Source: a virus
Strand: one strand, 5' to 3'
Length of the DNA: 27,386 bases
IMG/VR virus record: IMGVR_UViG_3300037882_001092
Location: 1-27,386 of that record
Part shown: positions 8,179 to 16,103 of the stretch, piece after piece
How positions within the stretch are numbered: position 1 is the stretch's first letter
Layout of the letters: each line of letters starts with the position of its first letter
Made by a program: the position numbers and the translations under genes
Notes under the pieces: model-generated
The model's database searches: none
Told to the model about the DNA's origin: nothing
What the model saw: only the letters and a program-made list of their open reading frames with translations

Positions 8179-10970
8179 TAAATACGTGGTTTAGGCTGTT
8201 TAAATCTTGTTCTTTTGTTTATTCCGTTTTCAATGCTTTCTTTTATGAAGTCACCATATTTATCAAAAGTCCAATTTGATACTGGTCTATTTTTAATCAC
8301 TTCTTTTATATCGCTTATTTCATTTCTTAAAGCTATTGTATGCATTAATAAAGCACTTTCTGAAACTTTTTTAGCAAAGTTATCCGTTTGTGTTACTCCA
8401 ATTTTTGCGGTGCTTAAAAGTCCGTTATTGTAGTCATATGCTAAATTTGCTAATTCAGTATTACTTAAATTACCAACCTTTTTATTTTGTTCTCCAGTCA
8501 TTACACGCTCACTACCATCAACAGCTACAATATAACCATCTTTACCGTTATGAATTTTATTACCTTTCAAATCACTTTCTACGTGTTCAGTTCCAGTAAA
8601 GAATGAGCCAGCAACCGCATCCGCTAAAGCTACACTTGAACCAGCTTTAGCAAGTGCTTCTAATGCACTATCGCCTTTGTCTAAAAATCCTATATAAGCT
8701 TTAAAAAATGCTAATGCTTTTTGGCGTTTTATCTCCTTTTCCTTTTCATCTTCCTTTTGTTTTTCTAATTGAATTTTACGTGCTTCTTCTTCTGCTAGTG
8801 TGTTAGCTAGACCACGTTGTGCTAAGTTTCTTTGAATTTTAATATTCTTTTCGGTATCGTTAATCTCTTTTTGGAAGGCGTCTTGTCTTAACTTTGATTT
8901 TTCAGCTTCAGCTTTTGCAATTGCATCAATAATTTTATTACTTAATTCAATAGTGTTTTTTAAATCCTGTTCTGCTTTTTTCTTATCTTCTTCAGCATCT
9001 TTTTTTCTATTTTCAGCTCTTAATTTTTTAATGTCAATATCAGCTTTATTTTGAATAGCTACTTTTTCAGCATCTGTTTTATTCTCCTTTTCTTCATCAG
9101 CTTTTGATTGAATAATTAATTCTTTTTTAGCTAATATTAATTTTTCTAAACGTTCTAATTCAACCTCACTTGCTTTTTTACCTTTTGCCTTTTCATCATT
9201 AAATTGTTGTTCTAAATTATATAACTCAAAATCTCTATTATCTTCAATTACTTTATGAGTAGCTTTTATATTCCTATCGTAAATCTCATTTTGTTTATCA
9301 AATTTTTCGTTAATTAAATCAATCTCTTTATTAGCATAATCTTCTTCAATTTTTATTAAATTATTTATAGTATCTTGACGTATTGCAAGTATCAATAATT
9401 GTTTCTGCTTATATGTTGCATTAATTCTTTCAACTTCTTTAATAGCTAAACGTTGCTCAAATTCAGCTAACTTAATTGCTCTTTCCTTAGTATCTGTTTC
9501 ATTTTCTAAGTTTTGCTTTATGATTCTATCTGTTAAATCTTCTAAATCTTTTATTTTAGCATCTTTAGCTTTTTTAGATTCTTTTCTTTTTTCTTCCTCA
9601 CTAATTTTGTTTTTTTCTAGTTCAGAATTTAAGAATACACCTAAATCCCTAAGCTCTCTTTCGTATTGAATATTATTTTGTTTTAATAAGTCATCAACTA
9701 TTTTTTCATTTCTGCTTAAACTTTCTTTACCGAAAAACGTTTGCTTTGCCCTTACTTTATCGTACCTTTCACTTAATACAACTATTTCATCTTCACTTTG
9801 TTTTGCAACAATATCAAGTGCAGCGTTTTTTCTACGTTCTTCAATTTCTAATGTTTTTTTTGCGTATGCATCATAAGCTTTTAAGTTCTTAGATTCAAAG
9901 TCTGAAAGTTTTTTTGTTTGCTCTAATATTTCAATATTATTATTAGCAGTTGCATCAGCTAAATCATTTTGTCCTTTTATAGATGCATCTAGTGCTTTCT
10001 TTTGTTCTTTTAAAGCCTCTGCATTAGCTTCTAAAGCTTCATTTTGACTTAATACTTCGCCAATTAATTTAACTATTTTACCGCCAAATAAAGTTAATAA
10101 AGTAACACCTAAAGATAATAAGCTACCAAATGAAAATATAGCCTTTCCAACTTTACTTAATGCGCTTTCTATTGGTTGTCCTTGACTTATTAAAATCTCA
10201 TTTTCTCTATTTATTTTTTGTAATTGGTCAAAGAAAATAGGTAAATTGTTTGATATTGCTAAAAATCCAGTGTTAGCTGAAACGGCAAACGCTGGTAATT
10301 CTCTAGTTAATTGATTAACTGAATTCCCTAAACTATCAAAACCACTTGCATAATTACCTACTTGACGTCCAAAACGTCCAACCCCTTGTTCAACATCTGT
10401 TATAGTAGCGTATAACTTTTTTTGTTCCTCTGCGACTAAACGTGCGGTTCTTGCTCTACTTTTACCACTTTCCGTATCAGCTAAAGCATTTTGTTTTATT
10501 CTAAACGTGTTTAATTCAACTCTATCACTAAGCTCTTTTAATTGTTTTTTAGCTTCGGTTAATTCATTTGTTTTTCGCCTTGTTGCATCACTACTTTTCT
10601 GTAATTCTTTAGTTTCATTCGCTAAAGCTTTTTCAAATGCTTGTTCCGTTTGTATTTGAGTTTTTAAAGCTCTTTCACTTGCGTTTAATAGGTTTTGTTT
10701 AGCTATTTCAGTTTTAATGCGTTGTTGCTCTAGTACCTCAAGTTTTTTTAATTCATTTGATATATTAGCAGTAGCTTGAGCTTGACCATTTAACGCTGAA
10801 CTTCCTGTGCCTTTCCAAGTACTTAAATACTCCTTACTAGTTTCTAAGTTTCTTTTAATACCTGTTTCAAGTTCAATTATTTTACCCAAAAAAACATCGG
10901 CTTGCTTAACAGCATCGTTAAACATTCCACTTTCTATAATATCTGAACTCCTAATCGGTTGCTCTGCCAT
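8178..10970 (-). CDS. Tape measure protein (930 aa)
   Basis: This is a long helical protein with extended coiled coil (about residues 90-190 and 340-760), dense in Lys, Glu, Ala and Gln. A hydrophobic segment near residues 270-305 (FGSLLSLGVTLLTLFGGKIV) is followed by IGEVL. The C-terminal part has the glycine-rich motif around TGTEHVESDLKGNKIHNGKD and GSERVMTGEQN, a stretch I associate with tape measure C-termini of Bacteroidetes phages. Tape measure proteins set tail length and help DNA pass through the host envelope; at about 0.15 nm per residue, 930 residues imply a tail near 140 nm (rule of thumb). The start overlaps the upstream chaperone-like gene by 20 nt. The length and the absence of sheath genes support a siphovirus. 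Confidence 0.85.
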   Translation of the reverse strand: MAEQPIRSSDIIESGMFNDAVKQADVFLGKIIELETGIKRNLETSKEYLSTWKGTGSSALNGQAQATANISNELKKLEVLEQQRIKTEIAKQNLLNASERALKTQIQTEQAFEKALANETKELQKSSDATRRKTNELTEAKKQLKELSDRVELNTFRIKQNALADTESGKSRARTARLVAEEQKKLYATITDVEQGVGRFGRQVGNYASGFDSLGNSVNQLTRELPAFAVSANTGFLAISNNLPIFFDQLQKINRENEILISQGQPIESALSKVGKAIFSFGSLLSLGVTLLTLFGGKIVKLIGEVLSQNEALEANAEALKEQKKALDASIKGQNDLADATANNNIEILEQTKKLSDFESKNLKAYDAYAKKTLEIEERRKNAALDIVAKQSEDEIVVLSERYDKVRAKQTFFGKESLSRNEKIVDDLLKQNNIQYERELRDLGVFLNSELEKNKISEEEKRKESKKAKDAKIKDLEDLTDRIIKQNLENETDTKERAIKLAEFEQRLAIKEVERINATYKQKQLLILAIRQDTINNLIKIEEDYANKEIDLINEKFDKQNEIYDRNIKATHKVIEDNRDFELYNLEQQFNDEKAKGKKASEVELERLEKLILAKKELIIQSKADEEKENKTDAEKVAIQNKADIDIKKLRAENRKKDAEEDKKKAEQDLKNTIELSNKIIDAIAKAEAEKSKLRQDAFQKEINDTEKNIKIQRNLAQRGLANTLAEEEARKIQLEKQKEDEKEKEIKRQKALAFFKAYIGFLDKGDSALEALAKAGSSVALADAVAGSFFTGTEHVESDLKGNKIHNGKDGYIVAVDGSERVMTGEQNKKVGNLSNTELANLAYDYNNGLLSTAKIGVTQTDNFAKKVSESALLMHTIALRNEISDIKEVIKNRPVSNWTFDKYGDFIKESIENGINKRTRFKQPKPRI

Positions 10971-11394
10971 TTTCTTTTAATGCTTCTAAATATTCATAAT
11001 ACTCTTTTACGCTAACTTCTTTTTCATTAATTCTAAATCCTAAAAACTTTTCAATTTCAACTTTATAAGTCTTTGTTTTTTCAGTCTTAACATTAATCAA
11101 CTCATCTAATTCAATTTGCTTTAATTCAATAAAAGTTTGCAAGCTGTTATTTTCAGTTAGTACTTTATCAATTTTTAATATAGTAATTTCGTTTTGCAAT
11201 TCAATAACTTGTTTTAAACTTTCATTTATTCCAAAGGTATCTAAAAACTCATTGTATAAATTTGAGAAACACTCCTTGCATTTTTCTAAATCAATAGCAT
11301 TTTTATCAATAGCACAATATGAATAGTCTTTTAAATCTATACATTTAAACCAATTATACACTGGCATTTCTTCTATCGAATTGTATAGTTTCAT
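10951..11394 (-). CDS. Probable tail assembly chaperone-like protein (147 aa)
   Basis: This soluble protein begins MKLYNSIEEMPVYNWFKCID, a Tyr/Trp-rich start seen in proteins encoded just before tape measure genes. Four cysteines lie in the first half (C18, C27, C39, C42), and the middle is helical (ESLKQVIELQNEITILKID). It sits directly upstream of and overlaps the tape measure gene by 20 nt, the classic place for the tail assembly chaperone that coats the tape measure during tube growth. The usual second, frameshifted product is not evident here. Assignment is mainly positional. Confidence 0.6.
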   Translation of the reverse strand: MKLYNSIEEMPVYNWFKCIDLKDYSYCAIDKNAIDLEKCKECFSNLYNEFLDTFGINESLKQVIELQNEITILKIDKVLTENNSLQTFIELKQIELDELINVKTEKTKTYKVEIEKFLGFRINEKEVSVKEYYEYLEALKENGRATD

Positions 11395-11396
11395 GC

Positions 11397-11891
11397 CTAG
11401 TAATCTGTTTCTATATAAATTTTATTTATTCCAATTGTAGCATTACCAGCCACCGTATTAGCGCCATTACTCATGCATGCATGGCAAATTAAAGCGGTTG
11501 TATTAATTGGTAAGTCTGTATTTATTGAGCTATCAATTAAAATCGTATTAGTATTTAAATAGTCTAACCTAAAATAAACAGTGTTATCATTAGGCTTACA
11601 AAATATATAGAAGGCGTATGCGTTATTTGTGGCTAATGCTGGCTGTCCTGCAATAGTTTCTTTTTTCCCAGTTCCAACACCATCATTATGTAAAAAAGTT
11701 ATAGCAGTTTCTCCAGCGTCTATACAAAAACCTAATGTATTTAATAAAGTAGATGGATTAACTGTAACCATCGTAGTTGTAGCAGTTCCGAATCCTACAA
11801 ACAGTCTATTTCCAGCAGTCCATGTATTAAATGTAACTCTAGCCGTAAAAAAGAAACCGCCTAACCCTGCAATATTACTGCGATAAAACAT
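11397..11891 (-). CDS. Fibre-like protein, C-terminal part, in a different frame from its N-terminal part
   Basis: This frame begins at an internal ATG (11891-11889), but the same frame is open further upstream to about 11951 and there reads LTTLNQQVGTRTEA directly into MFYRSNIAGLGGFFFTARVT. That reads as the natural continuation of the protein that ends at 11930 one frame away. The fragment is a beta-rich tip domain (GNRLFVGFG, then NTLGFCIDAGETAITFLHND, ending in IGINKIYIETDY), of a type I associate with virion fibre or appendage tips. Together the two parts would make one protein of about 442 residues. It may be expressed by reinitiation or frameshifting, or the phage may carry a real single-base lesion or a sequencing error. 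Confidence 0.6.
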   Translation of the reverse strand: MFYRSNIAGLGGFFFTARVTFNTWTAGNRLFVGFGTATTTMVTVNPSTLLNTLGFCIDAGETAITFLHNDGVGTGKKETIAGQPALATNNAYAFYIFCKPNDNTVYFRLDYLNTNTILIDSSINTDLPINTTALICHACMSNGANTVAGNATIGINKIYIETDY

Positions 11892-11929
11892 AGCCTCAGT
11901 TCTAGTGCCTACTTGTTGATTTAAAGTAG

Positions 11930-12727
11930 TTAAACACTCGCAAAGGTGCTACGTCTTAACATAGTTCCTACATTTGTTAATGTTGGTAAAGCTATACCAG
12001 CAGTACCTAAATTAGCTCCTACAGTACCTTTCCAAATACCAGCTGAAACCTGTGGCGTGAACATAACCATATTGTTTTGCCAAATAGCATTTTGCAAAGG
12101 GGTATCTAATCCGCTTTGTCCTACTTGTTTAATCATGTATTTACCACTTATAGACTTTGCATAAAGTCTCAAGATACCACTACTTGGCGTTGGCTCTGTG
12201 GTTATGCCTTGTAAATCAATTCCTGTATTCGTACCTAATAGCCTTAAACTTTTTGTTGATGGGTCAAATTGGAAATCGTTTGAACCTACTAAGTTTGTCG
12301 CATCGTTGTAAACTATTTGCTTATCTGTGCTTACTACAGTAGAACCACCTCCGCCTCCTCCACCACTTGCTCCTGTATTAGATTTAATTAAACCTTTTGA
12401 ATCATAAACCGTAAAATTAAGCCCTGAGTATTCAAAACTTTCATTTATTGCTAATTCAATTTTTTTTATTAATGTACTATTTAATTTAAATGAAACGGTA
12501 TGTGTTACAGTATCTCTATTAAACACATTTAAATAAACCAATTCAGTTGGCCTGTTATCCATTACTGGAGGTGTTAATACATCAATTGCATTTGTGCCGT
12601 TTGTATTAAATTCTTTAGGCTCATTAACACCGTTAATTTTTACTATTGAGTAACAGTCAAGTTGATTAGTAGTAATTGCACTACTTAATTCAATGGTTAA
12701 ATTATCGGTTATTTTATTTAATATCAT
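11930..12727 (-). CDS. Fibre-like virion protein, N-terminal part (265 aa), ends early by frameshift
   Basis: Residues 1-115 are a beta-rich base domain. A run of seven glycines (about 121-127) acts as a flexible hinge. Then comes a fibre-like segment (TDKQIVYNDATNLVGSNDFQ and FDPSTKSLRLLGTNTGIDLQ), a motif common in phage tail fibres. The frame ends in RRSTFASV then TAA, while the -1 frame continues into a matching tip domain. The gene starts in a 4-base ATGA overlap with the upstream 147-aa gene. Its place between neck/tail genes and the chaperone suggests a tail-associated decoration or side fibre rather than the main tip fibre. Function is inferred from layout only. Confidence 0.6.
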   Translation of the reverse strand: MILNKITDNLTIELSSAITTNQLDCYSIVKINGVNEPKEFNTNGTNAIDVLTPPVMDNRPTELVYLNVFNRDTVTHTVSFKLNSTLIKKIELAINESFEYSGLNFTVYDSKGLIKSNTGASGGGGGGGSTVVSTDKQIVYNDATNLVGSNDFQFDPSTKSLRLLGTNTGIDLQGITTEPTPSSGILRLYAKSISGKYMIKQVGQSGLDTPLQNAIWQNNMVMFTPQVSAGIWKGTVGANLGTAGIALPTLTNVGTMLRRSTFASV

Positions 12728-13167
12728 CTTTGCAAAATTAACGATTTTATGTAAGGAATTAAAATGTTTTTAGCCTTTTCACGTAATAAATTTAAACTTT
12801 CTTGGTTTAATCCTAGTATTTCGGCACCGTATTTATAAATTAAATCGTCTGTATCTTTAATTGTATTGGCGCTAATTACAAAATCAGTACCACTTAAAAA
12901 AACACTAAATGACTTGTAAAATTCGCCAGTATCCAATAGCGTTACATGGTCGCTTATTTGTCCTTTAGAATCCTTTATTTGTTTTGTTTTTGCTGAATAT
13001 GAACCAATGCGAATACCATCAGACCCTACACCTTTATCATATAATTGTTTTTTTGTATTTAATTCAATTATAAAATCTGTAAATTCCTTATGAGTACTCA
13101 GTTCATAAATACAATCATTTACATTAAGATTTTTTACTCTTAACGCTAGGCTTTTCAATGCTTTCAT
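12724..13167 (-). CDS. Tail/neck protein of the HK97 gp10-like position (147 aa)
   Basis: This is a soluble alpha/beta protein containing the stretch LYDKGVGSDGIRIGSYSAKT followed by HVTLLDTGEFYKSFSV. The LxDTGxFYxSF pattern recurs in Bacteroidetes phage neck and tail-completion genes and resembles the minor tail/connector group that includes HK97 gp10 in general plan. Identity with that family is inference. It lies between the small gene after the major tail protein and the split fibre-like gene, overlapping the former by 44 nt and the latter by 4 nt. It may help join tail to head. Confidence 0.55.
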   Translation of the reverse strand: MKALKSLALRVKNLNVNDCIYELSTHKEFTDFIIELNTKKQLYDKGVGSDGIRIGSYSAKTKQIKDSKGQISDHVTLLDTGEFYKSFSVFLSGTDFVISANTIKDTDDLIYKYGAEILGLNQESLNLLREKAKNILIPYIKSLILQR

Positions 13168-13306
13168 AAGTTCCGTTTAATTTAGTTAATTCTAAATAAA
13201 ATGTATCAAAATCAACATCTAATTTTCCTTTTAATTGTTCGTAAACTTGCTCTTTAGTCATTGACTTTGAGGCTTCAATATTTATAATTCCTTTGAAATA
13301 TTCCAT
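13124..13306 (-). CDS. Small tail-module protein (60 aa)
   Basis: This short, mostly helical protein begins MEYFKGIINIEASKS and has a basic tail (KPSVKSKKS). It is the first gene after the terminator that follows the major tail protein. Its 3' end overlaps the next gene by 44 nt. No cysteines or membrane segments. An A-run near its end (AGTAAAAAATCT) looks like a slippery site, but the downstream frame is +1 relative to it, so a -1 shift would not join the two. Function unknown. Confidence 0.5.
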   Translation of the reverse strand: MEYFKGIINIEASKSMTKEQVYEQLKGKLDVDFDTFYLELTKLNGTYESIEKPSVKSKKS

Positions 13307-13320
13307 AATTATTTTTATTA

Positions 13321-13357
13321 AAAAAAGCCTACCTAAATGTATTAGATAGGCTTTTTT
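13321..13357 (-). terminator. Rho-independent terminator after the major tail protein gene
   Basis: The 16-nt arms 13321-13336 and 13342-13357 pair around a 5-nt loop (core GCCTA/TAGGC) and the hairpin ends in a run of six T. Read on the minus strand the one imperfect position is a U-G pair, while on the plus strand it would be a C-A clash, so the minus-strand transcript is the one served. It lies right after the stop of the major tail protein, whose mRNA usually needs to be most abundant, and may trim read-through into the lower-expressed tail genes. Confidence 0.85.
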
Positions 13358-13379
13358 GATTATTAATTTATTTAATTTA

Positions 13380-14309
13380 CTATACTACTACGCTAGTTGT
13401 TGCAATAACATTTGTAAAATCAAATCCTGTTAATGTAGGAGTTAATCTAATAACGTCTGAAACAGTTTGAGATGCATAAGTTAAAGTGTAAGTTCCTGGA
13501 GTTACCGTACTTTCTACAGCCGTTAAAATAGTTACAGCTAAACTATCAGTTACATTATACAATGCAAATGAACCAGCTAATAAACCTGTAATAGGTACTG
13601 GAGTAGCAACCGAACCACTAACAGCGAATAATTTAACTACCATAGCAGTTGCACCTGTTGAAGTGTAAGCTACTTTAGCGTCAATTAAACCATCTAAGTT
13701 AAGCAAGTTTACACTTACCATATCTGCTGAATCAATTTTAGCTACATATTCATCTTTTTGGTCTGTATCAAACTCAAAAGAGTATTCGATATTAGAACCA
13801 GTTGTATCAGTAGCCCACTTCATAATAGCATCAATCGTATTTGCATTTAAAGCAAATGGATATAATACATTTTCTTCACCGTTTGTATAACCAACTAAAG
13901 CACCAGCTTTATCAACTATATAAACAGCCATGTCTGTACAACGTCCGCTTTTTAAGATACTTAAAAAAGATGGTTGTTTACCAGCATATGTACATTTGAA
14001 TGAGCTTACACCTTCATGTATAAATTTCTTAGAACCATCGTTAAAAGTTTCATATACACTAGCTTCTTTAGCAACTTCTGCATTAACGTGCTTCGGTAAT
14101 GGATACCAACGAACTGAACGGTCAACATTGTTTACTTTTCCGCTAAAAAAAGTATTATCTAAAGTTGTTGGAAGTGTTACTTTGTTAAGTAATCCAGCAT
14201 CTGTATATTTTGGCACCATAATCAATTTACGTGATGCTAAAATTAATGCACCGATACAGCTCGGTGTTCCTGTGTTTGCGTACTTTGATGTACATGAGCA
14301 GTCTGCCAT
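13380..14309 (-). CDS. Major tail (tube) protein (309 aa)
   Basis: This beta-rich protein is of the size expected for a tail tube subunit. The N-terminus is Cys-rich (MADCSCTSKYANTGTPSC). The central part, residues ~45-200, would form the tube barrel (SVRWYPLPKHVNAEVA to SNIEYSFEFDTDQKDEYVAK). Residues ~215-309 (from VAYTSTGATAMVVKLFAV, with TPGTYTLTYASQTVSDVIRL) look like an added Ig-like surface domain, as seen on several siphovirus tube proteins. The gene is followed by a strong terminator and sits between the connector genes and the tape measure, both as expected. Cysteine clusters at the start are unusual for a tube protein. Confidence 0.75.
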   Translation of the reverse strand: MADCSCTSKYANTGTPSCIGALILASRKLIMVPKYTDAGLLNKVTLPTTLDNTFFSGKVNNVDRSVRWYPLPKHVNAEVAKEASVYETFNDGSKKFIHEGVSSFKCTYAGKQPSFLSILKSGRCTDMAVYIVDKAGALVGYTNGEENVLYPFALNANTIDAIMKWATDTTGSNIEYSFEFDTDQKDEYVAKIDSADMVSVNLLNLDGLIDAKVAYTSTGATAMVVKLFAVSGSVATPVPITGLLAGSFALYNVTDSLAVTILTAVESTVTPGTYTLTYASQTVSDVIRLTPTLTGFDFTNVIATTSVVV

Positions 14310-14332
14310 TGTTTTATTTGTTTTTTATTGGT

Positions 14333-15283
14333 TTATATTATTGGGTCTATTATTGTTGTTGTATTTGAAAAAATTGTATCTCTAATCACTGTTAACTGTT
14401 CAACTTCATATTCTCCACCACTTGCAATAGTTGTAATCGTTGCACCTGTATTAATATCTTTTATCGTAACTGGTAAACAAGTCCCACCACCTATAGATAT
14501 ATAAATTTCATTACTATAAAGTATAGCTAAAATATTTCCTAATGTATCATATACATAAGCTGGAGCTGGTCTGTTATCTAAAGTTCCATTTTCACAGCAA
14601 TCACAATCACGCAAAAATGATATTGATATACGTAATTGTACACCGCTTAAGTATTCGTTAAATATATTTTTAATTACACCATTGTCATCAAAGTTCCCAA
14701 AACGGTTATAATTCCTAATCGTTCCAACTCCTGTTAATTCAGTAACATATTGACTAACTGATAAAGATTTAATAAACTCCTTAACAGCGTTACGCATTGG
14801 ATTAACCGCTTTTAAATCGCTTTCATTAATAGTCCAATTTGAAAAATCAGAATCTATTAAAAAATATAATTTAACATCTACATCATTATCAACCGCATCT
14901 AATACATCTAAGTGTATTTTGTCCTCAGTAATATCATGTAAAAATAATAACGGTAACCTATCAGTATAGTTTGGTAATTGGTTTAATTCACTTGCAACGG
15001 CTTTAATAGTACCATGTTTAAATTTAAACGGATAAATATCAAATGTTAATTGAGTTGGTAACACTGAACCGCTTAATTTAATCCATTCGTTACAACTAAA
15101 CTCAGTAACTAAGTAAGTGTTTAATCCAATAGTTACGCTAAATCCTGTAGTAATCCATTTAGTATCGTTACAAGCCATTGTGTAAGTACCATCTAAATTA
15201 TCTGTTACACTTTGGCATATAATAGATTTATCCATTGCATTAACAATAGGCTCTAATCTTTTATATAACTGTTTAGATGTCAT
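14333..15283 (-). CDS. Neck/tail-junction structural protein (316 aa)
   Basis: This is a soluble protein of unknown family. Features that can be seen: a helical start (TSKQLYKRLEPIVNAMDKS), a beta-rich middle, the helical segment AVNPMRNAVKEFIKSLS, a DCDCC cluster in the stretch SFLRDCDCCENGTLDNRP, and a beta-rich C-terminal domain (YDTLGNILAILYSNEIYISI, then VTIKDINTGATITTIASGG) that may be a late-added Ig-like fold. It begins in a one-base TAATG overlap with the 170-aa connector gene and precedes the major tail protein, which is where tail-terminator or neck proteins are encoded. Role by position only. Confidence 0.55.
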   Translation of the reverse strand: MTSKQLYKRLEPIVNAMDKSIICQSVTDNLDGTYTMACNDTKWITTGFSVTIGLNTYLVTEFSCNEWIKLSGSVLPTQLTFDIYPFKFKHGTIKAVASELNQLPNYTDRLPLLFLHDITEDKIHLDVLDAVDNDVDVKLYFLIDSDFSNWTINESDLKAVNPMRNAVKEFIKSLSVSQYVTELTGVGTIRNYNRFGNFDDNGVIKNIFNEYLSGVQLRISISFLRDCDCCENGTLDNRPAPAYVYDTLGNILAILYSNEIYISIGGGTCLPVTIKDINTGATITTIASGGEYEVEQLTVIRDTIFSNTTTIIDPII

Positions 15284-15795
15284 TAAATAAACTCACTTGT
15301 ATAACCTTTACAAACTCCATTAAACGTGCTATAGTTAGCCTCATTTAATGATATATGATATTGAATTGATTTGTAACTATCAATAGCTTTATTGTAGTTG
15401 ATATAAATATTTGTTTCACCCCAACTTGCCATGGTACTTACTTCATTTTGAGCATTTACATTTCCAGTAATTGTATTTTGTATTTTCTGAAAACGTGTAT
15501 ATTCAAAGTAAATAAATCCAACTAACATTTCTTTTATACCATCGCTTATAATTTGGGTACTTTCATAATCATAAGCCAATGGATTAAATATTGCTAAATA
15601 GTCAGTATTTGTTGGTGCTGTAAATGGTGTTGTAATATCAGTTAATAAATCCGTTGATAATGTTATACCTAATAAATCTCTTAAGTATTTAACCTCGTAT
15701 GTATTAATAAAATTTTGTAAGTGAGCACCACTAAAACTATTCATAGTAATAGAGTAATCCCCTTTAAAATCTGATATTTGAACTATTTTAGCCAT
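15283..15795 (-). CDS. Head-tail connector-like protein (170 aa)
   Basis: This mostly helical protein of about the size of gp6-type adaptors is encoded shortly after the capsid gene. Visible stretches are FINTYEVKYLRDLLGI, the aromatic MLVGFIYFEYTRFQKIQNTI, and TGNVNAQNEVSTMASWG. The last two are of a type I have seen in connector-position proteins of Bacteroidetes phages. It would cap the portal and form the ring between head and tail. It follows the tRNA gene and overlaps the 316-aa gene by one base. The family is not proven from motif alone. Confidence 0.6.
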   Translation of the reverse strand: MAKIVQISDFKGDYSITMNSFSGAHLQNFINTYEVKYLRDLLGITLSTDLLTDITTPFTAPTNTDYLAIFNPLAYDYESTQIISDGIKEMLVGFIYFEYTRFQKIQNTITGNVNAQNEVSTMASWGETNIYINYNKAIDSYKSIQYHISLNEANYSTFNGVCKGYTSEFI

Positions 15796-15807
15796 TTAAT
15801 TTTTTAG

Positions 15808-15880
15808 TAGCGAGAGGTGGATTCGAACCACCGACTTTGAGGTAATGAACCTCACGAGCTAACCACTGCTCTATCTCACA
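15808..15880 (-). tRNA. tRNA with CAU anticodon (Met, or Ile2 reading AUA)
   Basis: A full cloverleaf can be drawn on the minus strand. The acceptor is TGTGAGA/TCTCGCT; the D arm is GAGC/GCTC with loop AGTGGTTA; the anticodon arm is TGAGG/CCTCA with loop TTCATTA; the variable loop is AAGTC; the T arm is GGTGG/CCACC with loop TTCGAAT. The anticodon is CAU. Oddities: position 37 is U where nearly all tRNAs have a purine; the 1:72 pair is U-U; CCA is not encoded. It lacks the three stacked G-C pairs of an initiator tRNA in the anticodon stem (29:41 is A-U). It sits between two structural genes, transcribed with them. A CAU tRNA could be elongator Met or, after lysidine modification, Ile2 for the many AUA codons of this AT-rich genome. 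Confidence 0.88.
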
Positions 15881-15887
15881 ATATGTT

Positions 15888-16052
15888 TTATTTTTTAAGC
15901 TCTGCAACTCCTTTGTTTATAAGGATATTTGCAATGTTTCCGCTAACTTCATACTCACCACCTTCAAAAATAATGGTAAAAATATCCGTTTCGTTTAACT
16001 CACTTAATACTTTAACTTCTTTAACTTCTTTAATTTCTTTTTCCTTTGCCAT
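15888..16052 (-). CDS. Small acidic head-module protein (54 aa)
   Basis: The ATG at 16052-16050 is chosen. A longer frame could begin at a GTG at 16079, but that start lies inside the terminator hairpin downstream of the capsid gene. The protein begins MAKEKEIKEVKEVKVLSELN, where a nine-base unit is repeated (KEVKEVK), then has a small domain with FTIIFEGGEYEVSGNIANIL. It is next to the capsid gene and just before the tRNA. Small proteins here are often head-completion or decoration subunits; no family recognised. Confidence 0.55.
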   Translation of the reverse strand: MAKEKEIKEVKEVKVLSELNETDIFTIIFEGGEYEVSGNIANILINKGVAELKK

Positions 16053-16070
16053 AATTATTTTTTTTAAATA

Positions 16071-16094
16071 AGCCCCCACAATTAAGTGAGGGCT
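16071..16094 (-). terminator. Hairpin after the major capsid protein gene, probable terminator
   Basis: The arms 16071-16079 and 16086-16094 (AGCCCTCAC with GTGGGGGCT on the minus strand) form nine pairs around a 6-nt loop, including one U-G pair that works only on the minus strand. The stop of the capsid gene is a few bases upstream. The following tract is T-rich for only a few bases, so termination may be partial. That would let some transcription continue to the tRNA and connector genes while protecting the capsid mRNA 3' end. Confidence 0.7.
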
Positions 16095-16103
16095 ATATTA
16101 TTA

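Noticed and set aside
11930-11951. Programmed -1 frameshift in the fibre-like gene
   Set aside because: The overlap between frames has no tandem slippery heptamer in the right frame, and the GTT codon cannot re-pair well one base back; a single-base change is simpler.
13124-13167. Programmed frameshift joining the 60-aa and 147-aa genes at the A-run
   Set aside because: The downstream frame is +1 relative to the upstream one, so a -1 slip on the A-run would not join them; the 147-aa gene has its own ATG.
13930-14385. Plus-strand frame of 151 codons over the major tail protein
   Set aside because: It runs antisense to a confidently assigned structural gene and has no promoter element or plausible protein pattern.
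15808-15880. tRNA gene as a prophage attachment site
   Set aside because: It lies inside the structural operon, far from any integrase, and is on the phage side; it is more likely a phage-encoded tRNA.
16011-16040. Short tandem repeat as a functional DNA repeat
   Set aside because: It is the coding sequence for the KEVKEVK stretch of the 54-aa protein and is too short to be a separate element.
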